In this document: piece by piece, positions 25,923 through 34,704 of the stretch
Layout of the letters: each line of letters opens with the position of its first letter
Numbering within the stretch: the stretch's first letter is position 1
NCBI RefSeq assembly: GCF_965221685.1
Contig: NZ_OZ244907.1
DNA from: Palauibacter sp022826685
Lineage (GTDB): Bacteria > Gemmatimonadota > Gemmatimonadetes > Palauibacterales > Palauibacteraceae
Reading direction: 5' to 3' (one strand)
DNA: 64,000 nucleotides
Notes under the pieces: model-generated
Databases searched by the model: none
The model's input: only the letters and a program-made list of their open reading frames with translations
Told to the model about the DNA's origin: nothing
Program-made: the position numbers and the translations under genes

Positions 25923-26903
25923 TCAGGGGACGAGAAGCACCTTTGCGATTCCCGATTCCGCCGCCCGCTCGAAGGCCTCCGGGGCGGCCGAGAGCGGCAG
26001 CCGGTCGTCGATGAGATCACGGACCTCGAACTGCCCTCTCTCCAGCGCCGACAGGGCGTCGTCGAAAGATCCGCACCGAGAGCCGAGCAGTCGGATTTCA
26101 TCTACGACAATGGATGAGATGTCGACGGGTAACTCATTTCTATGCGTGCCCTTGAGGACCATCGTGCCGCGCGGCCGAACGGCCCGCCGAGCGACGGCGA
26201 AGCCGGCCGGTGCGCCGCTGCAATCGACGACGAGATCGTAGGCCGCCTCCTCCACGGCCGTGACCGACACGGTGGCGAGCCCTGCGGCGCGAGCCCGGGC
26301 CAGGTTCCGCTCCGACCGCCCGGCGACCTCCAGCCGCGGCAGCCGACGCGCCAGCACCCGCGCCACGAGCTGCCCCAGCCGTCCGGCCCCCACGACGAGC
26401 GCCCGGGTCACGCGCCCACGCTCGACGTCGGTCTCGATCTGCCGCAGGACGCGGCACGCGGCCGCAACGGGCTCCGCGAACACGGCGACCTCGTCCGGCA
26501 GCGACTCCGGCACGCGATGCAGGTTCGGGACCGGCACCCGCAGCCATTCGGCAAACGCGCCGTCACGACGATGGATGCCGATCGCCTCGCGGCGAAGGCA
26601 GTGCGTGGGCCGGCCGTTCGCGCAACCGGCGCAGAGGGGCTCGGTACTCCGCGAGAGGCAGGTGATGTTGATCTCCGCCACGACCCGCGAGCCGACCCAC
26701 TCGGATGGCCCCTCCTCGACACGTCCGACGAACTCGTGCCCCGGAATCCCCGCGAAGTCGCGATATCCGCGCAGCAACTCCAGGTCCGTCCCGCAGATTC
26801 CCGCCATCAGGATCCGGACGATGGCTTCCCCGGGCTCGGGAGAAGGCCGCGGGACGTCGTCGCGGACGCGGACCCTGCCGCGGTCGATCCAGGCCGCGAT
26901 CAC
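25923..26903 (-). CDS. zinc-dependent alcohol dehydrogenase-like MDR protein
   Basis: The 326-residue protein has the catalytic segment MAGICGTDLELLRGYRDFAGIPGHEFVG with intact Cys, His and Glu. A structural-zinc-like run of four cysteines lies in NITCLSRSTEPLCAGCANG and the following residues. The coenzyme motif is VVGAGRLGQLVARVLARR. It resembles glutathione-independent or sorbitol-type dehydrogenases, but the length (326) is a little short. The stop lies 31 bp downstream of the citrate-lyase-like gene in the opposite reading direction of no neighbour; both are leftward, so it may be co-transcribed with the 26935 gene. Confidence 0.8.
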   Translation of the reverse strand: MIAAWIDRGRVRVRDDVPRPSPEPGEAIVRILMAGICGTDLELLRGYRDFAGIPGHEFVGRVEEGPSEWVGSRVVAEINITCLSRSTEPLCAGCANGRPTHCLRREAIGIHRRDGAFAEWLRVPVPNLHRVPESLPDEVAVFAEPVAAACRVLRQIETDVERGRVTRALVVGAGRLGQLVARVLARRLPRLEVAGRSERNLARARAAGLATVSVTAVEEAAYDLVVDCSGAPAGFAVARRAVRPRGTMVLKGTHRNELPVDISSIVVDEIRLLGSRCGSFDDALSALERGQFEVRDLIDDRLPLSAAPEAFERAAESGIAKVLLVP

Positions 26904-26934
26904 TCGCCGCGCCGCTCCTTGTCAGGCGGGCGCG

Positions 26935-28203
26935 TCACCGCGCTCGGCCCTGATGCGGGGCCTCCTCACGGCCCGCCAGGATGGCGCGGAAGGAGCGGGT
27001 CTCGAGTTCGGCGGGCGTGAGGCCGGAACGCGCCGCCTCCTCCGCCGTCAGGGCGCCGCTCGCGAGTCCCCGGAGGAAGAAGTTCAGGAGGCCCTGGCCC
27101 GACGCTTCGTCATCGAACACGGATCCCGTGAGAACCGCCTGTCCCGCGGCGGTCACGAAGCGGTCAAGCCGGCTCGCCGCCGCGTCCAGTCCCTCGAGGA
27201 AGAAGGAGAACACGGCCGCGAAGCGGGAGACGAGCTGCGCCGGGTGAAGGTCCCAGCTCTGGTAGAACCCCTGGCTCAGAGACCGCCGAACGTCGGCGTA
27301 GTGCAGGCTCCATGCGTCGTGCACGACCGCCGTGTTCTCCACCCGCTCGGCCGGCGAGATCGCCGCCTTCCCGCGGTGCGGCTCGACGGGCAGCACATTC
27401 GTCGCCCCGTCCGCAAGCCGGACGCCGGTCCCGGCGAGCGAAAGCTGAAGGAGCTGTCTTGCCATGTCGCACAACGGGTGTCGCAGCGTCTGGGCTTCCG
27501 CCGCGACCGCCACGGCCCCCGTGAGGTCGTACGCTCCGAGATGCACGGTGCGGCACCGCCTCCCCGCCGCGGCGACCAGCCCGGGCAGGGCAATCCGTCC
27601 GTCCGGCGCCACGAGCGACTGCGGCGTCTCGATCATGAGGTCGATGCCCACCCGCCTCTCCGGCAGGCCGAGCGTCGTCTCGAGCCGATCCAGGGCCCCC
27701 GAGAGCCTCTCCACCTGCCCGGCGTCAACGATCTTGGGGAGCAGCACCGTGAACCCGTCCGGAAGCTCGCCCCCCGTCCGCGCCAACGCGGCAAGGAAGA
27801 GTTCGAGCGTCCGCAGCGCCCGTCCGCCGGTGGCCTCGGACAGCGACTTGATGCGGATGCCGAGCGAGGGCGGGAGACTCCCCGCCGCCGCCCCCGCCGC
27901 GACTTCCGCCGCCGCCGCCGTCGCCGCCTCGTCCTCTTCCACCTCGGATCGGGCGCCGAACCCATCTTCGAAGTCGATCAGAAAGCACTCAACGGGCTCG
28001 CGTTCGAGCTTCGCGCGCACCCGCCGGTGCACCGCTTCCGCGGTCTCCGGGGGAAGGCGATTCCCCAGGGCATCGGCGAGGGAGGCGGGGTCCGCCGCGT
28101 ACCGGTCGAGATATCCTCCGGCGATCCGTCCAAGCTTCGCCGACGTGTCCCGCCGGAAGAGGTGGGCGCCGCCGACAACCGTGTGCACGGGCTGTTTTTG
28201 CAT
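26935..28203 (-). CDS. DUF6986-type aldolase/citrate-lyase-like protein
   Basis: ATG 28203 (preceded by GGAAG) gives 422 residues; the open frame upstream is Arg/Ala-rich and looks non-coding. The first third includes VECFLIDFEDGFG, an acidic motif found in citrate-lyase and HpcH/HpaI-type aldolases where Glu and Asp bind magnesium. The middle has GIDLMIETPQSLVAPDG and RTVHLGAYDLTGAV, again like the metal site of this superfamily. The later part (QSWDLHPAQLVSRFAAVFSFF) is typical of the DUF6986 group. Carbon-carbon lyase activity on a short hydroxy acid is likely, but the substrate is unknown. It is the first gene of a leftward pair with the MDR enzyme. Confidence 0.7.
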   Translation of the reverse strand: MQKQPVHTVVGGAHLFRRDTSAKLGRIAGGYLDRYAADPASLADALGNRLPPETAEAVHRRVRAKLEREPVECFLIDFEDGFGARSEVEEDEAATAAAAEVAAGAAAGSLPPSLGIRIKSLSEATGGRALRTLELFLAALARTGGELPDGFTVLLPKIVDAGQVERLSGALDRLETTLGLPERRVGIDLMIETPQSLVAPDGRIALPGLVAAAGRRCRTVHLGAYDLTGAVAVAAEAQTLRHPLCDMARQLLQLSLAGTGVRLADGATNVLPVEPHRGKAAISPAERVENTAVVHDAWSLHYADVRRSLSQGFYQSWDLHPAQLVSRFAAVFSFFLEGLDAAASRLDRFVTAAGQAVLTGSVFDDEASGQGLLNFFLRGLASGALTAEEAARSGLTPAELETRSFRAILAGREEAPHQGRAR

Positions 28204-28443
28204 GGGCTCAACTTCCACGGCTCCGGGCGCCGCAGCAACGACCCGGCCGCCGAGCCTGCCGGCTCTCCCGCGCCGAGCCCGCCGGGCCTCACCCGCCGGG
28301 CCCGCCGGCACTCCCGCCGGAGCAACGGAAAACTGGCGACAAGCCCTCTCGTCCCCTAGGATTGCGGGCGGTTATCTCACCAAGCGACTCACGGGTCGGG
28401 AAGCCGTGGGGACTGTCGGGCGGGGTCGGCCCGAGGAGAGACG

Positions 28444-30282
28444 GTGGAGCCAACGAACGTCGGGAATCCCGACTACTACCACAAAGTCGTGGATTGCCAG
28501 TGGGCCTGCCCGGCCCACACCAACGTACCGGGTTACATCCGCCTCATCGCCCAGGAGCGGTACGACGACGCGTACATGCTCAACTGGGAGTCGAACGTCT
28601 TCCCGGGCATCCTCGGCCGGACGTGCGACCGCCCCTGCGAACCCGCCTGCCGGCGCGTACGGGTAGAGGAGAAGCCGGTCGCGATCTGCCGCCTCAAGCG
28701 CGTCGCCGCCGATCTCAGGGGCGACGTCACCCCCCGGTTCCCTGATATCCCGAAGCAGAAGAACGGGAAGAAGATCGCCTGCGTGGGCGCGGGCCCGGCG
28801 TCGCTCACCGTCGCCCGCGACCTCATGCCGCTCGGCTACGAGGTCACGATCTTCGAGAAGAACGACCGGCCGGGCGGCCTCATGTGGACGAACATTCCGC
28901 AGTTCCGCCTGCCCCCCGAAGTGCTGTGGGAGGAGATCGACTACATCCTCGACATGGGCGTGGACATCCGCTACAACGCGCCCGTCGAGAGCATGAAGTG
29001 GCTGCTGGAGCAGGATTTCGACGCCGTCTTCGTCGGCTCCGGCGCCCCGCGCGGCAAGGAGCTGCGCCTGCCGGGCCGGTACGACACGGACCACATCTAC
29101 ATCGGCATCGACTGGCTCGAATCCGTCGCCTTCGGGCACGTGAATTCGATCGAGGAGAACGTGCTCGTCATCGGGGTGGGGAACACCGCGATGGACTGCT
29201 GCCGGACCTCGAAGCGGATCGGCGGCACGAACGTCAAGGTCATGGCACGGAAGTCGAAGCCGTACTTCAAGGCCTCCCCCTGGGAACTGGAGGACGCGGA
29301 GGAGGAACTCGTCGACATCGTCGAGAACCACTCGCCCACGGAGTTCGTCGTCGAGGACGGCGTCCTCCGGGGGATGAACTTCGACATCGTGGAATGGCAC
29401 GAGAACGACGAGGGGCGGCTCGTTTCGACCAAGCTCGACGAGACGTTCTTCCCCGCGGAGGCCGTCATCCTCGCCATCGGGCAGGAGACTGCCTTCCCCT
29501 GGATCGAGGACGATGCGGGGATCGAGTTCAACAAGTGGCGCGAGGCCGTCGTCGACCGCACGACGTTCATGTCGACGCGCGAGGGCGTCTTCTTCGGCGG
29601 CGACGCGGCGTGGGGCCCGGAGAACATCATCTGGGCGGCCGAGCACGGCCACCAGGCGGCGATCTCCATCCACGCGTACTGCCGCGGCGAGGACCTGCGG
29701 AAGCGCCCGCCCGAGCACATGAACCTCGTGAGCGCCAAGATGGGCCTCCACGAGTGGAGCTACTCGAACGACTACGAGTACGCCCACCGCCGGAAGATGC
29801 GGCACGTCCGCCTGGAGGAGCGTCTCCAGAGCATCGAGACGGAAGTCGAGGAGGGGTTCGACATCGAGCAGACGCTGACGGAGGTCGAGCGCTGCCTGAA
29901 CTGCGATATCCAGACGCACTTCACGGGGAGCCTGTGCATCGAGTGCGACGCCTGCATCGACATCTGTCCCCTCAGCTGTCTCACGATCACGCACAACGGG
30001 GCAGAGGCGGACCTCCGCACGCGGCTGACCGCGCCCGCCGAGAACGAGGAGCAGGACATCTACGTCTCGGAGCCGCTGCCGCAGACGACCCGCGTCATGG
30101 TGAAGGACGAGGACCTCTGCATTCACTGCGGGCTGTGCGCGGAGCGCTGTCCGACGGCGGCCTGGGACATGCGGACCTTCGACCTGCTCAAGCCGTACGC
30201 CGGACAGGACGCGGACCATCCCTACTCCGGCATGGGAATAGAGGAGATGTCGCCGGGCGGCTTCGTTTCGGTGACTCCCTGA
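28444..30282 (+). CDS. GltD-like FAD/NAD(P) oxidoreductase with ferredoxin domains, Kor operon partner
   Basis: The start is GTG 28444 with GAGGAGAG ahead of it. The 612-residue protein begins with a cysteine-rich Fer4-like domain (residues 15-90; DCQWACPAHTNVPGYI, GRTCDRPCEPACRR). An FAD motif (CVGAGPASLTVARDL) and an NADP-binding motif (VLVIGVGNTAMDCCR) follow. At the C-terminus come two 4Fe-4S clusters: CIECDACIDICPLSC (with an upstream cysteine pair) and CIHCGLCAERCPTAAW. This is the layout of the GltB small subunit or NfnB family, which pass electrons between NAD(P)H, flavin and iron-sulfur clusters. Five bases separate it from korA, so it most likely links the 2-oxoacid oxidoreductase to NADPH. 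Confidence 0.85.
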   Translation: MEPTNVGNPDYYHKVVDCQWACPAHTNVPGYIRLIAQERYDDAYMLNWESNVFPGILGRTCDRPCEPACRRVRVEEKPVAICRLKRVAADLRGDVTPRFPDIPKQKNGKKIACVGAGPASLTVARDLMPLGYEVTIFEKNDRPGGLMWTNIPQFRLPPEVLWEEIDYILDMGVDIRYNAPVESMKWLLEQDFDAVFVGSGAPRGKELRLPGRYDTDHIYIGIDWLESVAFGHVNSIEENVLVIGVGNTAMDCCRTSKRIGGTNVKVMARKSKPYFKASPWELEDAEEELVDIVENHSPTEFVVEDGVLRGMNFDIVEWHENDEGRLVSTKLDETFFPAEAVILAIGQETAFPWIEDDAGIEFNKWREAVVDRTTFMSTREGVFFGGDAAWGPENIIWAAEHGHQAAISIHAYCRGEDLRKRPPEHMNLVSAKMGLHEWSYSNDYEYAHRRKMRHVRLEERLQSIETEVEEGFDIEQTLTEVERCLNCDIQTHFTGSLCIECDACIDICPLSCLTITHNGAEADLRTRLTAPAENEEQDIYVSEPLPQTTRVMVKDEDLCIHCGLCAERCPTAAWDMRTFDLLKPYAGQDADHPYSGMGIEEMSPGGFVSVTP

Positions 30283-30286
30283 CGAA

Positions 30287-32128
30287 ATGGCCGAAATGAA
30301 GACCGGCCGCGTGAACGACCTCGCGCTCAAGATCGGCACCGTGAACGGCACGGGCTCCGCGAGCGCGAACGGGCTCATCATGCAGTCGATCTTCCGGATG
30401 GGGGTCCCGGTGTCGGGGAAGAACGTCTTTCCCTCGAACATCCAGGGCCTTCCCACCTGGTACGAGATTCGCGTGAACGGGTCGGGCCACGTCGCGCGCA
30501 CGCCGGACTTCGACCTCATCGTGGCGATGAACCCGGAGACCTACGCCCAGGACATCGAGGAACTCGTCCCCGGCGGCTGGCTGCTGTACGACTCGAGCTG
30601 GCCCATGGCGGATACGCTGCGGCGCGACGAGGTCACCTTCCTCGGCGTCCCGCTGGCCGAGATGTGTGTGAAGACCTTCGACGGCGGCCGCACGCGCATC
30701 CTGATGAAGAACATCGCCTACACGGGCGCCCTCGCCGCCCTCCTCGACATGGACATGGACGTGATCCGCGGATTGCTCGAGGAGACCTTCGGCGAGAGGA
30801 AGCGTCACCTGCTCGACGCGAACTTCGAGGCGATCCGGCTCGGCTACGACTACGCGACGGAGAACTTCGAGTGCCCCCTGCCGATCCGGCTCGAGGAGAT
30901 GGACGCCACGCGCGACTCGATTCTCATCGACGGGAACACGGCGGCGGCGCTCGGCTGCGTCTACGCGGGCGCGACCGTCGCGGCCTGGTACCCGATCACC
31001 CCCTCGACCTCGCTCGTCGACGCCTTCACCGCCTATTGCCGGCGGCTGCGCGTCGAGGACGGGACCGGGCGGAGCAAGGCGGCGATCCTGCAGGCGGAGG
31101 ACGAACTCGCGGCGGCCGGCATCACGATCGGCGCGGGGTGGGCCGGAGCCCGGGCCTTCACGGCGACGAGCGGGGCCGGGATCTCGCTCATGACGGAGTT
31201 CATCGGGCTCGCGTACTACGCCGAGGTCCCGTGCGTCTTCTTCGACGTCGAGCGCGTCGGCCCGTCGACCGGGATGCCGACCCGCACGCAGCAGGGCGAC
31301 ATCCTCCTCTGCGCCTACGCCTCGCACGGCGACACGAAGCACGTCTGCCTCTACCCGAAGGACCCGGCGGAGTGCTTCGAGTTCAGCGTGAAGGCGTTCG
31401 ACCTCGCGGAGCGCTTCCAGACGCCCGTCTTCGTGCTCTCCGACCTCGACATCGGGATGAACGACTGGGTCGTGCCCCGCTTCGAGTGGGATGACGCGTA
31501 CCGGCCGGACCGCGGGAAGGTGCTCGACTCGGAGGCGCTCGCGGAGATCGAGACCTTCTACCGCTACCTCGATGTGGACGGGGACGGGATCCCGTATCGG
31601 ACGATCCCGGGCGAGGATCCGAAGGGCGCCTACTTCACGCGCGGCTCCGGCCACACGAAGTACGGCAAGTACACGGAGGACCCGGACGAATACCAGGAGG
31701 TCATCGACCGGATCGCGGTGAAGATCGACAATGCCGCGGAGGCCGTGCCTCCCCCGGAGATCCGCTCGCGGCCGGGCGCGCGGTACGGACTCATCACGCT
31801 GGGCGCCTGTGACGGCGCGGTGCGCGAGGCCATCGAGCGCATGGAGGCGGAAGACGGGCTCCGGCTCGACTACATGCGGATCCGCGGCTTCCCCTTCGCG
31901 CCCGAAGTCGCGGGCTTCATCGAGGCGCACGACGTCAACATCGTCATCGAACAGAACCGGGACGCGCAGTTGAAGTCGCTGCTCACGCTGGAGACGCCGG
32001 CCTCGAAGGAACGGCTGACGTCGGTCCTCCGCTACGGGGGGCTCCCGCTGAGCGCGCGCCACGTCATCGCGGGCGTGAAGGACCGCCTCGGCCTCGCGGC
32101 GGAGACCGCGGAAGGAGTGGGGACATGA
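30287..32128 (+). CDS. korA: 2-oxoacid:ferredoxin oxidoreductase, fused gamma-alpha subunit
   Basis: The 613-residue subunit starts with the gamma domain (about residues 8-185), beginning VNDLALKIGTVNGTGSASANG. The alpha domain follows (about 210-560), with YPITPSTSLVDAFTAYCR, AEDELAAAGITIGAGWAGARAFTATSGAG and TRTQQGDILLCAYASHGD. It binds the TPP-containing beta subunit and forms the catalytic dimer that oxidatively decarboxylates a 2-oxoacid to acyl-CoA with ferredoxin as acceptor. By similarity 2-oxoglutarate is the likely substrate, but pyruvate or branched-chain acids are not excluded. The stop overlaps korB by four bases. Confidence 0.9.
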   Translation: MAEMKTGRVNDLALKIGTVNGTGSASANGLIMQSIFRMGVPVSGKNVFPSNIQGLPTWYEIRVNGSGHVARTPDFDLIVAMNPETYAQDIEELVPGGWLLYDSSWPMADTLRRDEVTFLGVPLAEMCVKTFDGGRTRILMKNIAYTGALAALLDMDMDVIRGLLEETFGERKRHLLDANFEAIRLGYDYATENFECPLPIRLEEMDATRDSILIDGNTAAALGCVYAGATVAAWYPITPSTSLVDAFTAYCRRLRVEDGTGRSKAAILQAEDELAAAGITIGAGWAGARAFTATSGAGISLMTEFIGLAYYAEVPCVFFDVERVGPSTGMPTRTQQGDILLCAYASHGDTKHVCLYPKDPAECFEFSVKAFDLAERFQTPVFVLSDLDIGMNDWVVPRFEWDDAYRPDRGKVLDSEALAEIETFYRYLDVDGDGIPYRTIPGEDPKGAYFTRGSGHTKYGKYTEDPDEYQEVIDRIAVKIDNAAEAVPPPEIRSRPGARYGLITLGACDGAVREAIERMEAEDGLRLDYMRIRGFPFAPEVAGFIEAHDVNIVIEQNRDAQLKSLLTLETPASKERLTSVLRYGGLPLSARHVIAGVKDRLGLAAETAEGVGT

Positions 32129-33198
32129 CGTACATCGCCAAGCCGCGGGTCTTCCACCCGAGTCTGGAGAAGAACGAACTGGGGCTCACGCGCCGCGACT
32201 ACGAGGGCGTGATGTCCACGCTGTGCGCGGGGTGCGGTCACGATTCCGTCACCGCCGCGCTGATCGAGGCGGCGTGGGAACTCGCGATCCCGACGCATCG
32301 GGCCGCGAAGATGAGCGGGATCGGCTGCTCGTCGAAGACGACCGCGTACTTCATGTCCGAATCCCACGGCTTCAACAGCGTGCACGGGCGGATGCCGTCG
32401 GTCGCGAGCGGGGCGAATGCCGCGAACCGCGATCTCGTCTACATCGGCGTCTCCGGAGACGGGGACTCGCTCTCGATCGGGCTCGGGCAGCTGTGCCACG
32501 CGGTGCGGCGCAATCTCAATCTCCTCTACATCATCGAGAACAACGGGGTCTACGGCCTGACGAAGGGCCAGTTCTCCGCCTCGGCCGACATGGGCTCGAA
32601 GTCGAAGCGGGGCGTGCCGAACGAGCAACCCCCCATCGATCCCGCCCTGCTGGGACTCTCGATCGGCGCGACCTTCGTGGCTCGCGGCTTCTCCGGCGAC
32701 AAGGACCAACTCGTCCCCATCATCAAGGCGGGGATCCGGCACCCGGGCCTCGCCCTCGTCGACGTCATCTCGCCGTGCGTAACCTTCAACGACCACGTGG
32801 GCTCGACGAAGAGCTACGCCTATACGCGCGAGCACTTCCGCGAGGCCGTCGAGGCCGCGTTCGTCGCCCCGAAGGACTTCGTCCCCCCGGCCGATGAGAT
32901 CACGGCCGACATCGGGTCGGCCGAGGTACGCGATGTCCGCATGCACGACGGCAGCGTGATCCGCTTCCGGCAGGTGGAGGGCGACTACGACGCGACGGAC
33001 AGGGACGCCGTTTACGGCTACCTGCGCGAACGACAGAACGCGGGCGAGGTACCGACCGGGCTCCTCTACGTGGACCCGGAGTCGAGGGACCTGCACGACG
33101 TGCTGGGGACGGTGGACCGGCCGCTGTGGGACCTCCCCTTCGAGGAGTTGTGCCCGGGCTCCGAAGCGCTGGACGCCCTGATGGAGAACTACCGATAG
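32125..33198 (+). CDS. korB: 2-oxoacid:ferredoxin oxidoreductase, beta (TPP) subunit
   Basis: The 357-residue subunit contains CAGCGHDSVTAAL near the N-terminus, the TPP motif GVSGDGDSLSIG with the closing ENNGVYGLTKGQFS, and LVDVISPCVTFNDH, all characteristic of Kor/Vor beta subunits. It binds thiamine diphosphate. No ferredoxin cluster of its own is obvious, so the iron-sulfur domains must come from the flavoprotein of this operon. Its 3' end overlaps the start region of the VOC gene. The operon order flavoprotein-korA-korB is tight (5 bp, then 4-bp overlap). Confidence 0.9.
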   Translation: MTYIAKPRVFHPSLEKNELGLTRRDYEGVMSTLCAGCGHDSVTAALIEAAWELAIPTHRAAKMSGIGCSSKTTAYFMSESHGFNSVHGRMPSVASGANAANRDLVYIGVSGDGDSLSIGLGQLCHAVRRNLNLLYIIENNGVYGLTKGQFSASADMGSKSKRGVPNEQPPIDPALLGLSIGATFVARGFSGDKDQLVPIIKAGIRHPGLALVDVISPCVTFNDHVGSTKSYAYTREHFREAVEAAFVAPKDFVPPADEITADIGSAEVRDVRMHDGSVIRFRQVEGDYDATDRDAVYGYLRERQNAGEVPTGLLYVDPESRDLHDVLGTVDRPLWDLPFEELCPGSEALDALMENYR

Positions 33199-33641
33199 CG
33201 GCTGAGCGGCGGGCGGAGGGGCGGGCGGCCCGCCTCGAGGCGGTACAGCCCGTGCTTCCGTCGCGGGATGTCGCCGCGGCGATCGGCTTCTACGTCGGGC
33301 GGCTCGGCTTCGAACTCGCCTTCGCCGATTCCACCCGCGATCCGGGATACGCCGGCGTGAGGCGCGACGGGATCGAGTTGCACCTGCAGTGGCACGATGC
33401 GGAGGAATGGTCCCGCGTCGAGCGCCCCATGCTGCGCTTCGTCGTGCCCGACGTCGAGGCGCTGTTCGAGGAATACCGGGACCTGGGCGTCTTCCACGAG
33501 CGGACGGCGCTGCGGCGGACCCCCTGGGGCACCCGCGAGTTCGCCTTCTACGACCTCGACATGAACGGCCTCACCTTCTACCGCAACCTCGCCGAGGGAG
33601 AGGCCGCCGACCCGGTGCCCGGCGAGGACGAGCCGTCGTGA
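33126..33641 (+). CDS. VOC (glyoxalase/bleomycin resistance) family protein
   Basis: The domain runs VQPVLPSRDVAAAIGFYVGRLGFELAF to FAFYDLDMNGLTFYRNLA, one complete VOC module (about 115 residues), with a conserved Asn/Glu pattern. Members are metal-dependent lyases, dioxygenases or binding proteins for hydrophobic drugs. The start is unsettled: GTG 33126 and GTG 33150 both overlap korB. GTG 33252 would cut into the first strand of the domain. The TGA overlaps the GTG of the following cupin, so the pair are translated together. Confidence 0.6.
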   Translation: MGPPLRGVVPGLRSAGRPDGELPIAAERRAEGRAARLEAVQPVLPSRDVAAAIGFYVGRLGFELAFADSTRDPGYAGVRRDGIELHLQWHDAEEWSRVERPMLRFVVPDVEALFEEYRDLGVFHERTALRRTPWGTREFAFYDLDMNGLTFYRNLAEGEAADPVPGEDEPS

Positions 33642-33994
33642 TCGACGTCATACTGAAACGCTTCGAGGAACCGGACGAGGTCCGCGAACTCGAACTCGGC
33701 CGCTTCGAGGTCGTCCGGCTCGGGGGCCTCACGATCGGCCGGGCGACGTACCAGCCCGGCTGGAAATGGTCCGAGCACGTGCCGTCGGAGGAACCGCTCT
33801 GTTCGGTCGAGCATGTGGGCCTCGTGCTCCGCGGCACGGCCACCGCGGCGTTTCCGGACGGCCGCGTGGTCGAGCTTCGGCCCGGCGACCTGTTCCATAT
33901 CCCGCCCGAGCCGCACGATTCCTGGGTCGTCGGCGACGAACCCTACGTCTCCCTGCATTTCCTGGGCGCCGACCGCTACGCCACGGACGGCTAA
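33638..33994 (+). CDS. cupin domain protein
   Basis: The GTG at 33638 overlaps the VOC stop. The 118-residue product has a single cupin with GWKWSEHVPSEEPLCSVEHVGLVLRG (motif 1) and LRPGDLFHIPPEPHDSWVVGD (motif 2). Several histidines could bind a metal. Small cupins of this kind act as sensors, isomerases or binding proteins; nothing identifies its ligand. It ends four bases into the convergent aquaporin gene. Confidence 0.75.
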   Translation: MIDVILKRFEEPDEVRELELGRFEVVRLGGLTIGRATYQPGWKWSEHVPSEEPLCSVEHVGLVLRGTATAAFPDGRVVELRPGDLFHIPPEPHDSWVVGDEPYVSLHFLGADRYATDG

Positions 33995-34611
33995 TCGCCC
34001 CGGGTCTTCCGTCCCCCCGGGTCACACACGTACCGGGACAGGTGCGCGCCGGCGAGGGCGCCGACGACCGGGCCCCAGACGTAGGGGAGCGAAAAGGAGC
34101 CGGTCCCGAGGGCGACCGCCGGGTTGAGCACGCCGTTCGATCCGTGCGCCGCCCAGGCGATCCCCACGACCAGCGTCCCCCCGATGGCGGCGCCGGTCAG
34201 CCGGGCGGGGATCCGGCCCATGAAGACGGCTGCGATCGTGAAGGCGAGGAGTGCGGCTCCCAGCATCTCGGCCACCCCGGTGCCGGCAGAGGCGTCCACG
34301 GGGAGCGGGGTGGCGTCTGCGAAGAGGACGTTTCCGAGGGCGAGAGCCAGTCCCGCGCCCGCGAACTGAGCGACGATGAACGCGCCGACGTCCCGCGCGT
34401 TGAGCTTGCCGATCGACCAGATGGCGATCGTCACCGCCGGATTCAGCAGGCAGCCGGAGACGGGCCCGAGAAGATGGACCAGCACTCCCAGCGTGAGACC
34501 CGCCAGCGCCGGCGCCGAAATGGGAAAACCCGCGTGGTGGATCGAAATCAGGGCCGAAGACGTGAGCGCGAACGTGCCCACGAGTTCGGCGGCGACGGCC
34601 CTCGGCCTCAT
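33991..34611 (-). CDS. MIP-family channel (aquaporin/glycerol facilitator)
   Basis: ATG 34611 follows GGAGAAGG. The 206-residue product has six hydrophobic segments and two N-P-A loops: GCLLNPAVTIAIWSI in the first half and NGVLNPAVALGTGSF in the second. The small size fits a bacterial aquaporin. The family moves water or small neutral solutes across the inner membrane. The histidine in the aromatic/arginine constriction region cannot be assigned safely, so water versus glycerol selectivity is open. The gene diverges from the hydroxyproline dehydratase-like gene. Confidence 0.85.
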   Translation of the reverse strand: MRPRAVAAELVGTFALTSSALISIHHAGFPISAPALAGLTLGVLVHLLGPVSGCLLNPAVTIAIWSIGKLNARDVGAFIVAQFAGAGLALALGNVLFADATPLPVDASAGTGVAEMLGAALLAFTIAAVFMGRIPARLTGAAIGGTLVVGIAWAAHGSNGVLNPAVALGTGSFSLPYVWGPVVGALAGAHLSRYVCDPGGRKTRGD

Positions 34612-34638
34612 GCCTTCTCCTCGAGTGGCGACACGGCG

Positions 34639-34644
34639 TAGAAT
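34639..34644 (+). promoter_or_regulatory. Possible -10 element TAGAAT
   Basis: TAGAAT lies 61 bp before the ATG of the proline-racemase-family gene, in the divergent spacer with the aquaporin gene. It matches TATAAT at five positions, but no good -35 is seen at 16-18 bp. This is a weak call. Confidence 0.2.
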
Positions 34645-34704
34645 CAGCGGCGCCAGCATACGAAGATGCCGCCGCCACCGGCCACCACCCCACCGAGGAG
34701 TTAC

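Noticed and set aside
28188..28200. Hairpin with T-run looking like an intrinsic terminator.
   Set aside because: It lies inside the start of the citrate-lyase-like gene and its stem is only 4 bp with a short loop.
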